A DNA stretch of 19,391 nucleotides, taken from the NCBI GenBank assembly GCA_038248505.1, contig JBBRXJ010000072.1:1-19391 (forward strand). The letters run 5' to 3'. This DNA comes from JBBRXJ01 sp038248505 (GTDB taxonomy: Bacteria > Bacteroidota > Bacteroidia > Bacteroidales > JBBRXJ01). Below the pieces are notes generated by a model that was not told the origin of the DNA, ran no database searches, and saw only the letters and a list, made by a program, of their open reading frames with translations. The translations under genes were made by a program, and so were the position numbers. This document shows positions 8,169 through 15,592 of this stretch, piece after piece; the first letter of the stretch is position 1; every line of letters starts with the position of its first letter.

Positions 8169-8313
8169 AAAAAAAGATAAAAATTTTGATGCAATTAAAA
8201 CAATGCGTGAAATTAGAGACCAAATAAGTATTGAAATTGTGAACATGACTTATGAGGAAGAACGTTCATATCTTAACAAGATTTTGAAAAAATCATTTAT
8301 AAGACAGAAATAA
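8152..8313 (+). CDS. Small partner (antitoxin-like) protein of the PIN-domain gene
   Basis: An ATG at 8152, overlapping the end of the PIN pseudogene by 17 bases, opens a 53-residue frame. It begins with a lysine-rich stretch (MKTKIKKKDKNFDAIKTMRE), then IRDQISIEIVNMTYEEERSY and a basic end (LKKSFIRQK). From memory, short proteins with 'FD-(A/T)-(I/V)-K-x-(M/F)-R' followed by 'I…M(T/S)xEE' regularly follow this PIN subfamily in Bacteroidota and are taken as antitoxins or accessory proteins. The overlap implies translational coupling, which is now lost because upstream translation ends early. The frame is intact and helical in character, with no DNA-binding motif I can name. Confidence 0.7.
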   Translation: MKTKIKKKDKNFDAIKTMREIRDQISIEIVNMTYEEERSYLNKILKKSFIRQK

Positions 8314-8706
8314 AATTGCCTGCACCTAAATGCAACATGAAAAATTGCTGTTTTAGTAGTAAATTTATAACCCGCTTCAACTCCTTAATGCTTGAGAGGA
8401 AATGAACTGCAATCGTCAAATTTCATATCACCAATCGATAGTTGAATATTAAAGATATCTCAGATGCCAGGTAAAATATATAAATGATTAGTTTATGCAG
8501 TTTGTAAATAAGTAATAGGACAATTGAGTGAAACGAGAATTGCCCTAAACATTTTTAAGAACGGCATTTTACATTCTAAATTTATAACTAGTCTTTACCC
8601 TAAATTATAAATACGATTGGTATTACAGGCAAGGAAAAATTATTTTGTATCAGCCAAGCCATTTAGCCCTCATATTTAATATATTTGCATTAAATGCACT
8701 ATATTA
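8314..8706. other. Gene-free stretch before the TonB-like gene
   Basis: About 390 A+T-rich bases with stops in all frames. The 12-mer TAAATTTATAAC occurs at 8360-8371 and again at 8577-8588 in the same orientation; outside this core the similarity fades. The only other signal is the promoter-like box at its right end. Otherwise I see nothing in it. Confidence 0.5.
8680..8687 (+). promoter_or_regulatory. -7 box upstream of the TonB-like gene
   Basis: TATATTTG fits TAnnTTTG and lies 20 bases before the TTG start at 8707, implying a very short leader. No TTG is at the normal -33 distance. Confidence 0.4.
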
Positions 8707-9480
8707 TTGGCACACTCCTATAAAAATATTGATCTCTCCATTCTCGATGAGCCTAAAAAGGACTTTGCAACCCGTTTGCGAGAGAATCAAATAGGCATTT
8801 TAGGAACCATTGCTATACATCTGTTTATAGCCATTTTAGTGGTGGCATCGAACATTAATCGTACCGAGAAAAAAATTAAACAACAGCAAATTTTGGTTGA
8901 TTTTGAAGCCGAGAAAAGTTTTGATTTAAAAGATAAACTACAAGAAGCCGAGAAACAAAAAGACCAACTCATAAAGGATTTGGTGGCATCAAGCATGGCG
9001 CATGATATAAAGAACATTCCGGTAAATGTATCTGCAGAAAAAAGTTCAAATCTTAATGCTGATAATTATCTAAAAAACTTTAAGGAGCAGATAGGCGTTA
9101 AAGATCCAGAGCCTACTAAATATGATGATAAAGGCGATTTGAATGTTGAGAAAGAGCAACAAAAAGAAGAAAAACCACCTGAAAAATCGCAATACCAAGG
9201 ACCTACAACGATTTATTATGATTTGAAAGGACGAACGCATCGTTATTTGCACGTTCCAGTATATATGTGTCAGGAGAGTGGTAAAGTAGCTCTCAACATT
9301 AAAGTTGATCAACAAGGAAACGTGGTATCAGCAATCATTAACCCCTCAGCCTCGGGCACCCTCGAGGAATGCCTCACCCAAGCGGCAATAAAATCAGCGC
9401 TAAAAAGCAAATTTAGTGTAAACACATCATCACCAATACGCCAAGAAGGCAGTATTACCTACTATTTTAGAGCACAGTAA
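8707..9480 (+). CDS. TonB-like energy transducer
   Basis: A 257-residue protein with the TonB layout: a short cytoplasmic N terminus, one transmembrane helix at about residues 29-48 (IGILGTIAIHLFIAILVVAS), a charged periplasmic part with a coiled-coil-like stretch (KLQEAEKQKDQLIKDLV) and a Lys/Glu/Pro segment (KEQQKEEKPPEKSQ), and a C-terminal domain with GKVALNIKVDQQGNVVSAII followed by ALKSKF and SITYYFRAQ. This matches the 'GxVxVxxxVdxxGxV' TonB C-terminal family. TonB proteins pass energy from ExbB/ExbD to outer-membrane receptors; neither exbB/exbD nor a receptor is adjacent. The start is TTG: the in-frame stop at 8677-8679 leaves no ATG ahead of it, and a later ATG would remove the membrane helix. 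It is convergent with the glycoside hydrolase gene. Confidence 0.8.
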   Translation: MAHSYKNIDLSILDEPKKDFATRLRENQIGILGTIAIHLFIAILVVASNINRTEKKIKQQQILVDFEAEKSFDLKDKLQEAEKQKDQLIKDLVASSMAHDIKNIPVNVSAEKSSNLNADNYLKNFKEQIGVKDPEPTKYDDKGDLNVEKEQQKEEKPPEKSQYQGPTTIYYDLKGRTHRYLHVPVYMCQESGKVALNIKVDQQGNVVSAIINPSASGTLEECLTQAAIKSALKSKFSVNTSSPIRQEGSITYYFRAQ

Positions 9481-9492
9481 AAAACATCAGCA

Positions 9493-9522
9493 ATTGAATT
9501 TCTTTTGCATAGGAAATTCAAT
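9493..9522. terminator. Hairpin between convergent genes
   Basis: ATTGAATTTC (9493-9502) and GAAATTCAAT (9513-9522) form a perfect 10-bp stem with a 10-base loop, 12 bases after the TonB-like stop codon. The stem is A+T-rich and no long T run follows on the plus strand, so termination may be weak. Its place between converging genes favours a shared terminator. Confidence 0.5.
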
Positions 9523-9594
9523 AATAAAAATACGCGTATCAGGTGAAGCCTCTATTAAAATTTTTCAGTATCGCAAATATCAAGGGTAACTCGC

Positions 9595-11724
9595 TTATTG
9601 TAATATAAAGGCAGCTTTCAATCGAATATCTTTTGATGAGGCACCTATCATTACTTCAAAATCGCCTGGTTCAGCAAACCAACCCTTTTTTGTGGTACTA
9701 TAATATGATAAAGCCTCTTTGCTAATTTTCATACTAATATTTTTTGATTCTCCAGCATTTAAGAACACTTTAGTAAAAGCCTTTAATTCTTTCTCCGGTC
9801 TATCAAGTGATGATAAAACATCTTTTATATAAAGCTGTGCTACTTCGCCACCCATAAGTGCCCCTGTGTTTTTAATGGTAAAACTAACTATTAAAGTGTC
9901 ACTCGTTTTTATTAATGGTTTACTAAGTATAATATTTGAATATTCAAATTGGGTGTATGAGAGACCATAGCCAAAGCAAAATAAAGGATTCACTTTGTAT
10001 GTATCATAATATCTGTAGCCAACATAAATACCTTCTTTATAAATTACATTGGTATCGTTACCTGGGTAAGCTCCTTTTGCTATTGCAGGGCAATCGCTTA
10101 ATTTAGCAGGAAAGGTAAAAGGAAGTTTTCCTGAAGGATTAACTTTACCAAATAAGACATCAGCTAAAGCATTACCAGCCTCACTACCAGCATACCATGC
10201 TTGTAAAACAGCAGGCACTTTATTTAGCCAAGGCATGGCAACTGCATTACCACTAATTAAAACAACAACGGTATTTGAATTAACAGACATAATCTGATCT
10301 ATCAAATCATTCTGTCCCCATAATAAATCCATCGATAAACGATCACCACCTTCACAATCTTCCAAGTAATCGTGATTTAGGCCACCTACAAAAATAACCA
10401 TATCAGATTTTTTTGCTAACGCTACAGCATTTTGTGCATTGGTATTCCTTCGAGTTGCATAGCCAGGTATATAGGTCACCTTAACCGAACTACCAGCGGC
10501 ATTTATAATACCTTGCAATGGCGATATTTCATATTTTGCCTTTAGTTCAGCGCTACCACCCCCTAATGACATTTTACGGTCAGCATTTTCTCCAATTACC
10601 GCAATTGTTTTTACTTTTTTAGTATCAATGGGTAATATCGCTTTTTCATTTTTTAGTAATACAATACCTTCTTGTGCAATTTTGCGTGATGCTGCAAAAT
10701 GTTCTGTTGTGGTAAATGCGCCCCATTGACGGTTTTCTTTTAAAGCGGTTTGCAAAATCACACGCAATATTCTTCTCACTTTATCATCTACAACCGACAT
10801 AGGGATATCCTCTTTTTTAAGTGCTAGGTAAAAAGTATCAGCTAAATAATAGTCACTATATTTACTAGGATGGCTTCCCATTTCAATATCCATGCCGTTT
10901 ATAGCAGATTTAGGTGAATGAACAGCACCCCAATCAGAAATAACGACCCCTTTAAATCCCCAATCTTTTTTAAGAATTTGATTTTGTAAAAAATCATTCT
11001 CACTACAGTATGATCCTCTAAATTTATTGTATGCACACATAATTGACAGTGCATTTGCCTCAATTATTGCAGCCTTAAAAGCAGGTAAATAGATTTCATA
11101 TAAGGCACGATCATCCATTTCAACATTTATACTGCCTCTCATATATTCCTGATTGTTGGCCATATAATGCTTAACACAGGAGGCAACACCTTTCTCTTGT
11201 ACACCCTGAATATAAGGAACAACCATGCGTGATGCTAAATACGGATCTTCTCCCATATATTCAAAATTTCGGCCGTTTAAAGGAATTCTATAAATATTTA
11301 CGCCAGGGCCGAGCATTATAGATTTATTTCTCCAACGAGCTTCATTACCAATAACGTTGCCATACAATTTTGCTAAATCGGTATTCCAGGTAGCAGCAAG
11401 GCAAGTTAAGGCTGGCATAACGGTACATGAATCATTATTCCATCCAGCCGCATTCCAGCTATCTCTTAATACCTCAGCGCGCACTCCATGTGGGCCATCA
11501 TCCATAGTAAGTTCAGGGATTCCTAATCGCGGAACACCACCACTACTAAATTTTGCTACCGCATGGCACATCATTACTTTTTCTTTTAGTGTGAGTTCTT
11601 TCAAAATAGCCTCTACACGATCTTCAAGCGGTAAAGCTGAATTGGTATAATTAACAATACTTTGTGAGTTAATGCTTATGTTTAAAACAAAAGCAACAAT
11701 TAAACTTTGAATTATTTTTTGCAT
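9595..11724 (-). CDS. Secreted glycoside hydrolase family 3 (beta-glucosidase-like)
   Basis: A 709-residue enzyme with an N-terminal signal peptide (MQKIIQSLIVAFVLNISINS) pointing to the periplasm or outside. The GH3 N-terminal barrel shows PRLGIPELTMDDGPHGVR (65-82), the KH pair at 185-186 in CVKHYMANNQE, and the nucleophile motif GVVISDWGAVHS with Asp264. The second domain (ALPIDTKKVKTIAVIGENAD; GGGSAELKAKYEISPLQGI) and the C-terminal fibronectin-like domain (NTGALMGGEVAQLYIKDVLS; GESKNISMKIS) follow in normal order. The family removes terminal beta-linked sugars; the exact substrate (glucoside, xyloside, other) cannot be read from sequence. No SusC/SusD pair or other carbohydrate enzyme is beside it, so this is not a recognisable polysaccharide-utilisation locus. 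Confidence 0.95.
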   Translation of the reverse strand: MQKIIQSLIVAFVLNISINSQSIVNYTNSALPLEDRVEAILKELTLKEKVMMCHAVAKFSSGGVPRLGIPELTMDDGPHGVRAEVLRDSWNAAGWNNDSCTVMPALTCLAATWNTDLAKLYGNVIGNEARWRNKSIMLGPGVNIYRIPLNGRNFEYMGEDPYLASRMVVPYIQGVQEKGVASCVKHYMANNQEYMRGSINVEMDDRALYEIYLPAFKAAIIEANALSIMCAYNKFRGSYCSENDFLQNQILKKDWGFKGVVISDWGAVHSPKSAINGMDIEMGSHPSKYSDYYLADTFYLALKKEDIPMSVVDDKVRRILRVILQTALKENRQWGAFTTTEHFAASRKIAQEGIVLLKNEKAILPIDTKKVKTIAVIGENADRKMSLGGGSAELKAKYEISPLQGIINAAGSSVKVTYIPGYATRRNTNAQNAVALAKKSDMVIFVGGLNHDYLEDCEGGDRLSMDLLWGQNDLIDQIMSVNSNTVVVLISGNAVAMPWLNKVPAVLQAWYAGSEAGNALADVLFGKVNPSGKLPFTFPAKLSDCPAIAKGAYPGNDTNVIYKEGIYVGYRYYDTYKVNPLFCFGYGLSYTQFEYSNIILSKPLIKTSDTLIVSFTIKNTGALMGGEVAQLYIKDVLSSLDRPEKELKAFTKVFLNAGESKNISMKISKEALSYYSTTKKGWFAEPGDFEVMIGASSKDIRLKAAFILQ

Positions 11725-11828
11725 CCTAATTATTTTATTGATCTGTTATGCATATATAAACAGAATTATTTTAACTAAACCATATGCTGCCAAATATTAA
11801 GTGAATAAAAATACATATTTTAATCAAA

Positions 11829-12068
11829 TTACACTATACAAAATGTAGCGATATTATATCTTTTGACACCCCATAATAAATAATAAAGATCATTATGCTT
11901 ATTTGTTTTGTATTGGGCGAAATATTTAATGATATTTGAGCCGTATCTAGCTACATTTATATAAGCGAATTCTCGGGTTTCTCCCCGCGACCCTTCTCTG
12001 CCGCTGAGTATTTGCTCTGAATCTCCGTCTAACTGAACGGGCAGGAGTTCGACTAAAAAATCTTTCAC
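11829..12068 (-). other. Isolated 79-codon open frame over a G+C-rich patch, possible gene remnant
   Basis: The minus strand is open from an ATG at 12068 to a stop at 11829. The protein (MKDFLVELLPVQLDGDSEQI, later GREGSRGETREFAYINVARY) matches no family I recognise. The stretch 11969-12054 is clearly richer in G+C than its A+T-rich surroundings, a sign of different origin. Its 12019-12054 part recurs in opposite orientation at 14478-14513 (32 of 36 bases). In the matching frame the second copy reads VELMPVRSDGDS, so both may derive from one repeated coding or mobile sequence. I do not claim it is expressed. Confidence 0.35.
12019..12054 (-). repeat. Imperfect 36-bp repeat, copy A
   Basis: Read on the minus strand this starts AGTCGAACTC, has the core TGCCCGTTC and ends GATTC. 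It matches copy B (14478-14513, plus strand) at 32 of 36 positions without gaps. The two copies are inverted relative to each other and bracket about 2.4 kb containing the HAMP-GAF gene and the Hsp20 remnant. Weaker similarity continues past the core (GGGGAGAAAC here, TAGGTGAAAC there). Confidence 0.75.
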
Positions 12069-12369
12069 TATTGTTCCTGAAATTAAAGTCTCACAAATTT
12101 ATATTTAGCCAAGGGGCTAAAGTATAATATCATGTTTATAAGTATGTTGATTATCTCTATTTTACAGTTTTCTGTCGTATGATTAGACATAATTAGTTAA
12201 ATAATATAGAAATATCAAATTAATACAATTAACGCTTATCCCTAATATATAAGCGTTAAGCTATAATGAATCTCACAATACATATAGTATGTTTGAAAAT
12301 ATTTGTTTAAATTAGCCAATCGTTATAATAACAAGCCATTTGGTATAATATTACATAAAAATATCTGTT
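12069..12369. other. A+T-rich intergenic region upstream of the sensor gene, with two hairpins
   Basis: No gene seen. A 7-bp stem, TTTAGCC (12104-12110) with GGCTAAA (12115-12121), has a 4-base loop. A stronger perfect inverted repeat lies at 12229-12259 (separate entry). The region separates minus-strand DNA from the plus-strand sensor gene and should hold the latter's promoter; a TTTG at 12339-12342 could be a -33 element, but no TAnnTTTG box follows at the right distance. Confidence 0.5.
12229..12259. promoter_or_regulatory. Perfect 11-bp inverted repeat, possible operator or leader hairpin
   Basis: TTAACGCTTAT (12229-12239) and ATAAGCGTTAA (12249-12259) are exact reverse complements separated by 9 bases. 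It lies about 110 bp upstream of the HAMP-GAF gene. No T run follows on either strand, so an intrinsic terminator is unlikely; a binding site for a dimeric regulator or a leader-RNA hairpin fits better. Confidence 0.5.
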
Positions 12370-14031
12370 TTGAGATTTCGTTTCACAATAGCGCGTAAAC
12401 TTACAGTTGGCTTCGGTATTCTTACTGTTGCACTTATGATTAATTCATTACTTACTTTTATTACACTGAATAAAAGTCAGAAAGTAAATGAGAAAATAAC
12501 CAATGTTTATGCGCCTTCCGCAGCCTATTTAGGTACTTTATATGACCTCATTAATAATTCAAAACTCCTAATAAAAAACTGGGTATATATTGAGCAATCT
12601 CCTAATACGCCTGATAAAGCAAAACTAATAAATCTACATGCTGAAGATTATCCAAAACTCGAAGAAGAGATGGAAGAAATTGTACAGAAATGGAGTAATA
12701 AGGATCAGCAGAGAAGATATAAGGCAATAAAGGCTACCATTCGCGATACTCTTTTTGTTTACCAAAAAATATTGATGGATCGCCTAAGTACTTTTGAAAG
12801 TTATGACGACCCAATGGTTATGTTTGAGGTACAGCCCATGGTTGAAGAAGGTGGTGAAATAATGTTTTACACCGATAATGTTTTAAAACGATTATCAAAA
12901 CTTATAGAGGAGCAAGACAAAATAGTTGCTGAAGCTCGTATTGATATGGTTAAGTCGTTTAATAATTTCAAAAAAATTATTATTTTAATGGGTATTATTT
13001 TACTATTAAGTTCTATTATAATTGGTATGATTACAACTCGTACGCTGGTTGTTCCTATAAATTATATGAAAAATGTGCTTAATGATATGAGCAGAGGAGT
13101 TATCACGGATGGTACTATAAAAGAAAGCAATGACGAAATTGGCGAAATGGCTGTTGCCTTAAATGAATTTATTATTGCAATACGAAATATCTCCCTGTTC
13201 GCACATGAGATAGGGAAGGAAAATTTTAATTCAGATTTTACCCCTTTAAGTGAAGAAGATCAGCTAGGTTTATCTTTAATAAGCATGCGGGAGAACTTAA
13301 AAAAAGCTGGTGAGGAAGATGCACGTCGTAAAAATGAAGACGATCAGCGTAATTGGGCAGCCCACGGCTTGGCACTTTATAGTGATATTCTTCGAAAAAA
13401 TAATGACGATTTACCGGAATTATCATATAACATCATTAGCAATTTAGTGAAGTATATGAATATTCAACAAGGTGGTTTATTTATAGTGAATGATAAAGAC
13501 GATAGCGAGGCATATATTGAATTAATGGCTTGCTACGCATATAGTAAACGTAAGGCTTATGAAAAGCGCATTAATATGGGCGTCGGACTAATAGGTCGGT
13601 CATTTGCCGAGAGTGAAATGATTTATCTTACGGATATTCCTGATGATTATATGAGTATTTCATCAGGTTTAGGAGAAGAAAAAGCGAGCTGTATCCTTAT
13701 TATTCCGCTTATTACAAATGATAAAGTGTACGGTGTTATTGAACTTGCCGCTTTTAAAGAAATTGAACAATACAAAATTGATTTTGTAAAACGCTTGGCC
13801 GAAAGTATTGCATCAACATTAGCATCTGTTAAAACTACCATGAATACTTCTGCATTACTCTCAACCACCCAAAGACAAGCCGAAGAAATGGCACAAAAGG
13901 AAGAGGAAATGCGTCAAAATATGGAAGAACTACAAGCAACACAAGAAGATTTTGTTCGGCGCGAAGAGAATCTCCAAAAGCAATTGGCTACGCTACGTAA
14001 ACAATTGACAGATAGTAAGTCTAAAAACTAG
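12370..14031 (+). CDS. Membrane sensor with HAMP and GAF domains, no recognised output domain
   Basis: A 553-residue inner-membrane protein. TM1 covers about residues 10-33 and TM2 about 202-222; between them lies a ~170-residue helical periplasmic domain of the four-helix-bundle type (NKSQKVNEKITNVYAPSAAY...). A HAMP domain follows (about 223-275; PINYMKNVLNDMSRG, ESNDEIGEM), then a second HAMP-like repeat (NFNSDFTPLSEEDQLGLSL, 286-304), a GAF domain (about 345-485; GLFIVNDKD, GVGLIGRSF, IPLITNDKVYGVIELAAF) and a coiled-coil tail (500-548). No histidine-kinase, cyclase, PP2C or chemoreceptor hairpin domain is seen. Tails of this kind often lead into a PAS domain, but here a TAG stop at 14029 ends the protein. 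The start is TTG; the next methionine, at residue 23, would cut TM1. Signalling is inferred from domains only. Confidence 0.85.
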   Translation: MRFRFTIARKLTVGFGILTVALMINSLLTFITLNKSQKVNEKITNVYAPSAAYLGTLYDLINNSKLLIKNWVYIEQSPNTPDKAKLINLHAEDYPKLEEEMEEIVQKWSNKDQQRRYKAIKATIRDTLFVYQKILMDRLSTFESYDDPMVMFEVQPMVEEGGEIMFYTDNVLKRLSKLIEEQDKIVAEARIDMVKSFNNFKKIIILMGIILLLSSIIIGMITTRTLVVPINYMKNVLNDMSRGVITDGTIKESNDEIGEMAVALNEFIIAIRNISLFAHEIGKENFNSDFTPLSEEDQLGLSLISMRENLKKAGEEDARRKNEDDQRNWAAHGLALYSDILRKNNDDLPELSYNIISNLVKYMNIQQGGLFIVNDKDDSEAYIELMACYAYSKRKAYEKRINMGVGLIGRSFAESEMIYLTDIPDDYMSISSGLGEEKASCILIIPLITNDKVYGVIELAAFKEIEQYKIDFVKRLAESIASTLASVKTTMNTSALLSTTQRQAEEMAQKEEEMRQNMEELQATQEDFVRREENLQKQLATLRKQLTDSKSKN

Positions 14032-14057
14032 AACAGCCATTCTAACAGCATTTTTAA

Positions 14058-14312
14058 AATATTAATAGGAATAACCTGCCAGCGCTAAATATTACCGAAA
14101 ATAAAGAGGCCTTCACTATTGATGTTGCGGCACCTGGATTGAAAAAGAATACATCAGAATAAGTATTGATAAGGATCTTCTTGCTATTTCATCTGAAACT
14201 TCAAAGAAAAATAAAAACACTAGACTACGGTAGGACTTTAATTATGCCTCACTCCTTAGGTCTTTCGTACTTCCAAAAACAATAAATTTCGATAAAATTA
14301 CCGCAAGCCATA
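14058..14312 (+). pseudogene. Hsp20/alpha-crystallin small heat-shock protein remnant
   Basis: The plus strand reads NRNNLPALNITENKEAFTID then VAAPGLKK, the start of an alpha-crystallin domain, and hits TAA at 14160. A shift of one base near 14147 restores the sense: IRISIDKDLLAISSETSKK, a TAG at 14231-14233, then DFNYASLLRSFVLPKTINFD and KITAS. In intact relatives these segments are PAVNITExKEAF, VAAPGLKKEDF, IxIDxxLLxISSE, FNYxSFxRSFxLPE and IxAxYxNGIL. At least one frameshift and one internal stop are present, the N terminus is missing (stop at 14055-14057), and the C-terminal GIL…PK part is lost where an insertion-sequence-like end begins at about 14314. It starts about 25 bp after the sensor gene's stop. 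Confidence 0.8.
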
Positions 14313-14313
14313 C

Positions 14314-14447
14314 TGAACTGCATCCCAAAAGTTAGACAAAAAACATTTTTTGGTTTTTATGAAAAAAAGAAAAATAAGAAGCACAGTCTTTCTGAAAAAA
14401 TGAGGATAATAAAGTTTCACCAATATATTTATTCAGTGAGACTATAA
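14314..14447 (+). mobile_element. Fragment of an IS3-type insertion sequence
   Basis: TGAACTGCATCCCAAAAGTT at 14314-14333, followed by AGACA, resembles from memory the terminal repeats of IS3-family elements (TGnACTG-CCCCAAAAGTTnGACA). Just inside, a lysine-rich open frame to 14447 reads KKHSLSEKMRIIKFHQ, similar to the start of an OrfA helix-turn-helix transposase subunit (SxSEKxRIIKLH). It ends in TAA after 28 codons and no OrfB follows, so only a dead fragment remains. It abuts the Hsp20 remnant and probably cut off its 3' end. No matching right terminal repeat is visible in the window. Confidence 0.45.
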
Positions 14448-14825
14448 TTTTAAGAACAATAATGAATGAAATTATTAAGTCGAACTCATGCCCGTTCGGT
14501 CAGACGGGGATTCACGGAGGATAAGGATTGTAGGTGAAACTATTGAATAGCATGTGATGAAGGTTGTTGCGACACCAAATATATTAAAAATTTCAGTCAA
14601 TTCACAACAAAAAAGCGCAATGATTTTTAAAACATTATTTGTGTAAAATTATAGAGAATCATATAGATTTAGCCTTATAAAATGTTTGTATTTTATACTC
14701 ATAATTTTCTCTCCCTAACATTAAATAAATAAGAAGGCTAATCTCAAATAATCTTAATAGCGTTCATTATACCAAATTTTACAGAATTAAAACTCTAATC
14801 CAAGCTCATCCTTGCGGCTTTTTAT
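14448..14825. other. Decayed gene-free stretch
   Basis: About 380 A+T-rich bases without a supported gene. It includes repeat copy B (separate entry) and a loose inverted repeat, AGATTTAGCCTT (14665-14676) against AAGGCTAATCT (14734-14744), with one bulged base and a 57-base loop. Nothing else stands out. Confidence 0.45.
14478..14513 (+). repeat. Imperfect 36-bp repeat, copy B
   Basis: Begins AGTCGAACTC, contains TGCCCGTTCGG and ends GATTC; 32 of 36 bases match copy A on the opposite strand (12019-12054). Like copy A it is a G+C-rich island in A+T-rich DNA. It lies about 30 bp beyond the IS3-type fragment. Confidence 0.75.
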
Positions 14826-14833
14826 TATTTTTG
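14826..14833 (+). promoter_or_regulatory. -7 box upstream of the RsmI-like gene
   Basis: TATTTTTG matches TAnnTTTG and lies 16 bases before the ATG at 14850. The implied start of transcription (about 14840) favours that ATG over the in-frame TTG at 14844. No properly spaced -33 TTG is evident. Confidence 0.45.
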
Positions 14834-14849
14834 CCCAAAATAATTGATT

Positions 14850-15587
14850 ATGAATGGTACCCTTTATCTCATCCCATCAACATTAGGCACAAGCAATGTT
14901 GATATGGTATTAGCGCCTGCAGTGCGTCAAATAACCACACGAATAAAGCATTACATTGTTGAGGAGCTACGTACAGCCCGTCGGTGGCTTAAATTGGTAA
15001 ATAGAGACATACAAATTGATGAAATACAGTTTTATGTACTTAACGAGCATACAAAACCTGAAGAGTATTGTTCTTTTCTTAATGTAATAAGCGAAGGACA
15101 TGATGTTGCTATACTCTCAGAAGCAGGAGTACCTTGTGTAGCTGATCCAGGAACTGTTATTGTTCGTATGGCTCAAGAAGATAAAATTAAAGTGGTACCT
15201 TTGCCAGGTCCATCCTCCATAATAATGGCACTAATGGCATCGGGTTTAAATGGCCAGAATTTTGCTTTTAGCGGATACCTTCCCGTTAAAGGACCAGAAC
15301 GCAGAGAGCGTATAGAATCATTGGAGAAACGAAGTACGATTGAAGGACAATCGCAATTTTTTATTGAAGCACCTTACAGAAGTCAGAATATGCTTGAAGA
15401 TATTCTCGAGACCTGTTTTCCATCAACCTTAGTATGTATAGCATGTGATATATCACTCGACACAGAGATGATATTAACAAAAACCGTTACCGAGTGGCGT
15501 CATAAAAAGCCCGATCTTAATAAAAAGCCTGTAGTATTTGGTATTCAGAGTGGATATGAACACAGCAAAGGAAAAAATAAATCTTAA
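14850..15587 (+). CDS. SAM-dependent methyltransferase, RsmI-like tetrapyrrole-methylase family
   Basis: A 245-residue protein (247 if the in-frame TTG at 14844 is used). It opens GTLYLIPSTLG, has VEELRTARRWLKLVNR, the family motif ILSEAGVPCVADPGTVIVRM and PLPGPSSIIMALMASGLNGQ, then FAFSGYLPVKGPERRERI and FFIEAPYRSQNMLEDILETC. These are the landmarks of the TP-methylase fold, and the closest group is RsmI, which methylates the ribose of C1402 of 16S rRNA. Bacteroidota carry a shorter RsmI-like paralogue of this form whose substrate I cannot confirm, so no gene symbol is given. The ABC-F gene starts 5 bp after its stop, and with the glycosyltransferase gene they form a likely three-gene transcript. 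Confidence 0.88.
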   Translation: MNGTLYLIPSTLGTSNVDMVLAPAVRQITTRIKHYIVEELRTARRWLKLVNRDIQIDEIQFYVLNEHTKPEEYCSFLNVISEGHDVAILSEAGVPCVADPGTVIVRMAQEDKIKVVPLPGPSSIIMALMASGLNGQNFAFSGYLPVKGPERRERIESLEKRSTIEGQSQFFIEAPYRSQNMLEDILETCFPSTLVCIACDISLDTEMILTKTVTEWRHKKPDLNKKPVVFGIQSGYEHSKGKNKS

Positions 15588-15592
15588 AAAAC

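Noticed and set aside
11357..11650. 97-codon plus-strand frame over the glycoside hydrolase gene
   Set aside because: It is antisense to the conserved GH3 N-terminal domain and has no family resemblance.
9595..11724. A polysaccharide-utilisation locus around the GH3 enzyme
   Set aside because: No SusC/SusD pair, regulator or second carbohydrate enzyme is adjacent; the TonB-like gene is convergent and is not a receptor.
11969..12054. G+C-rich patch as a tRNA or other structured RNA gene
   Set aside because: I could not fit a cloverleaf or another known RNA fold, and the patch shares a repeat with 14478-14513 instead.
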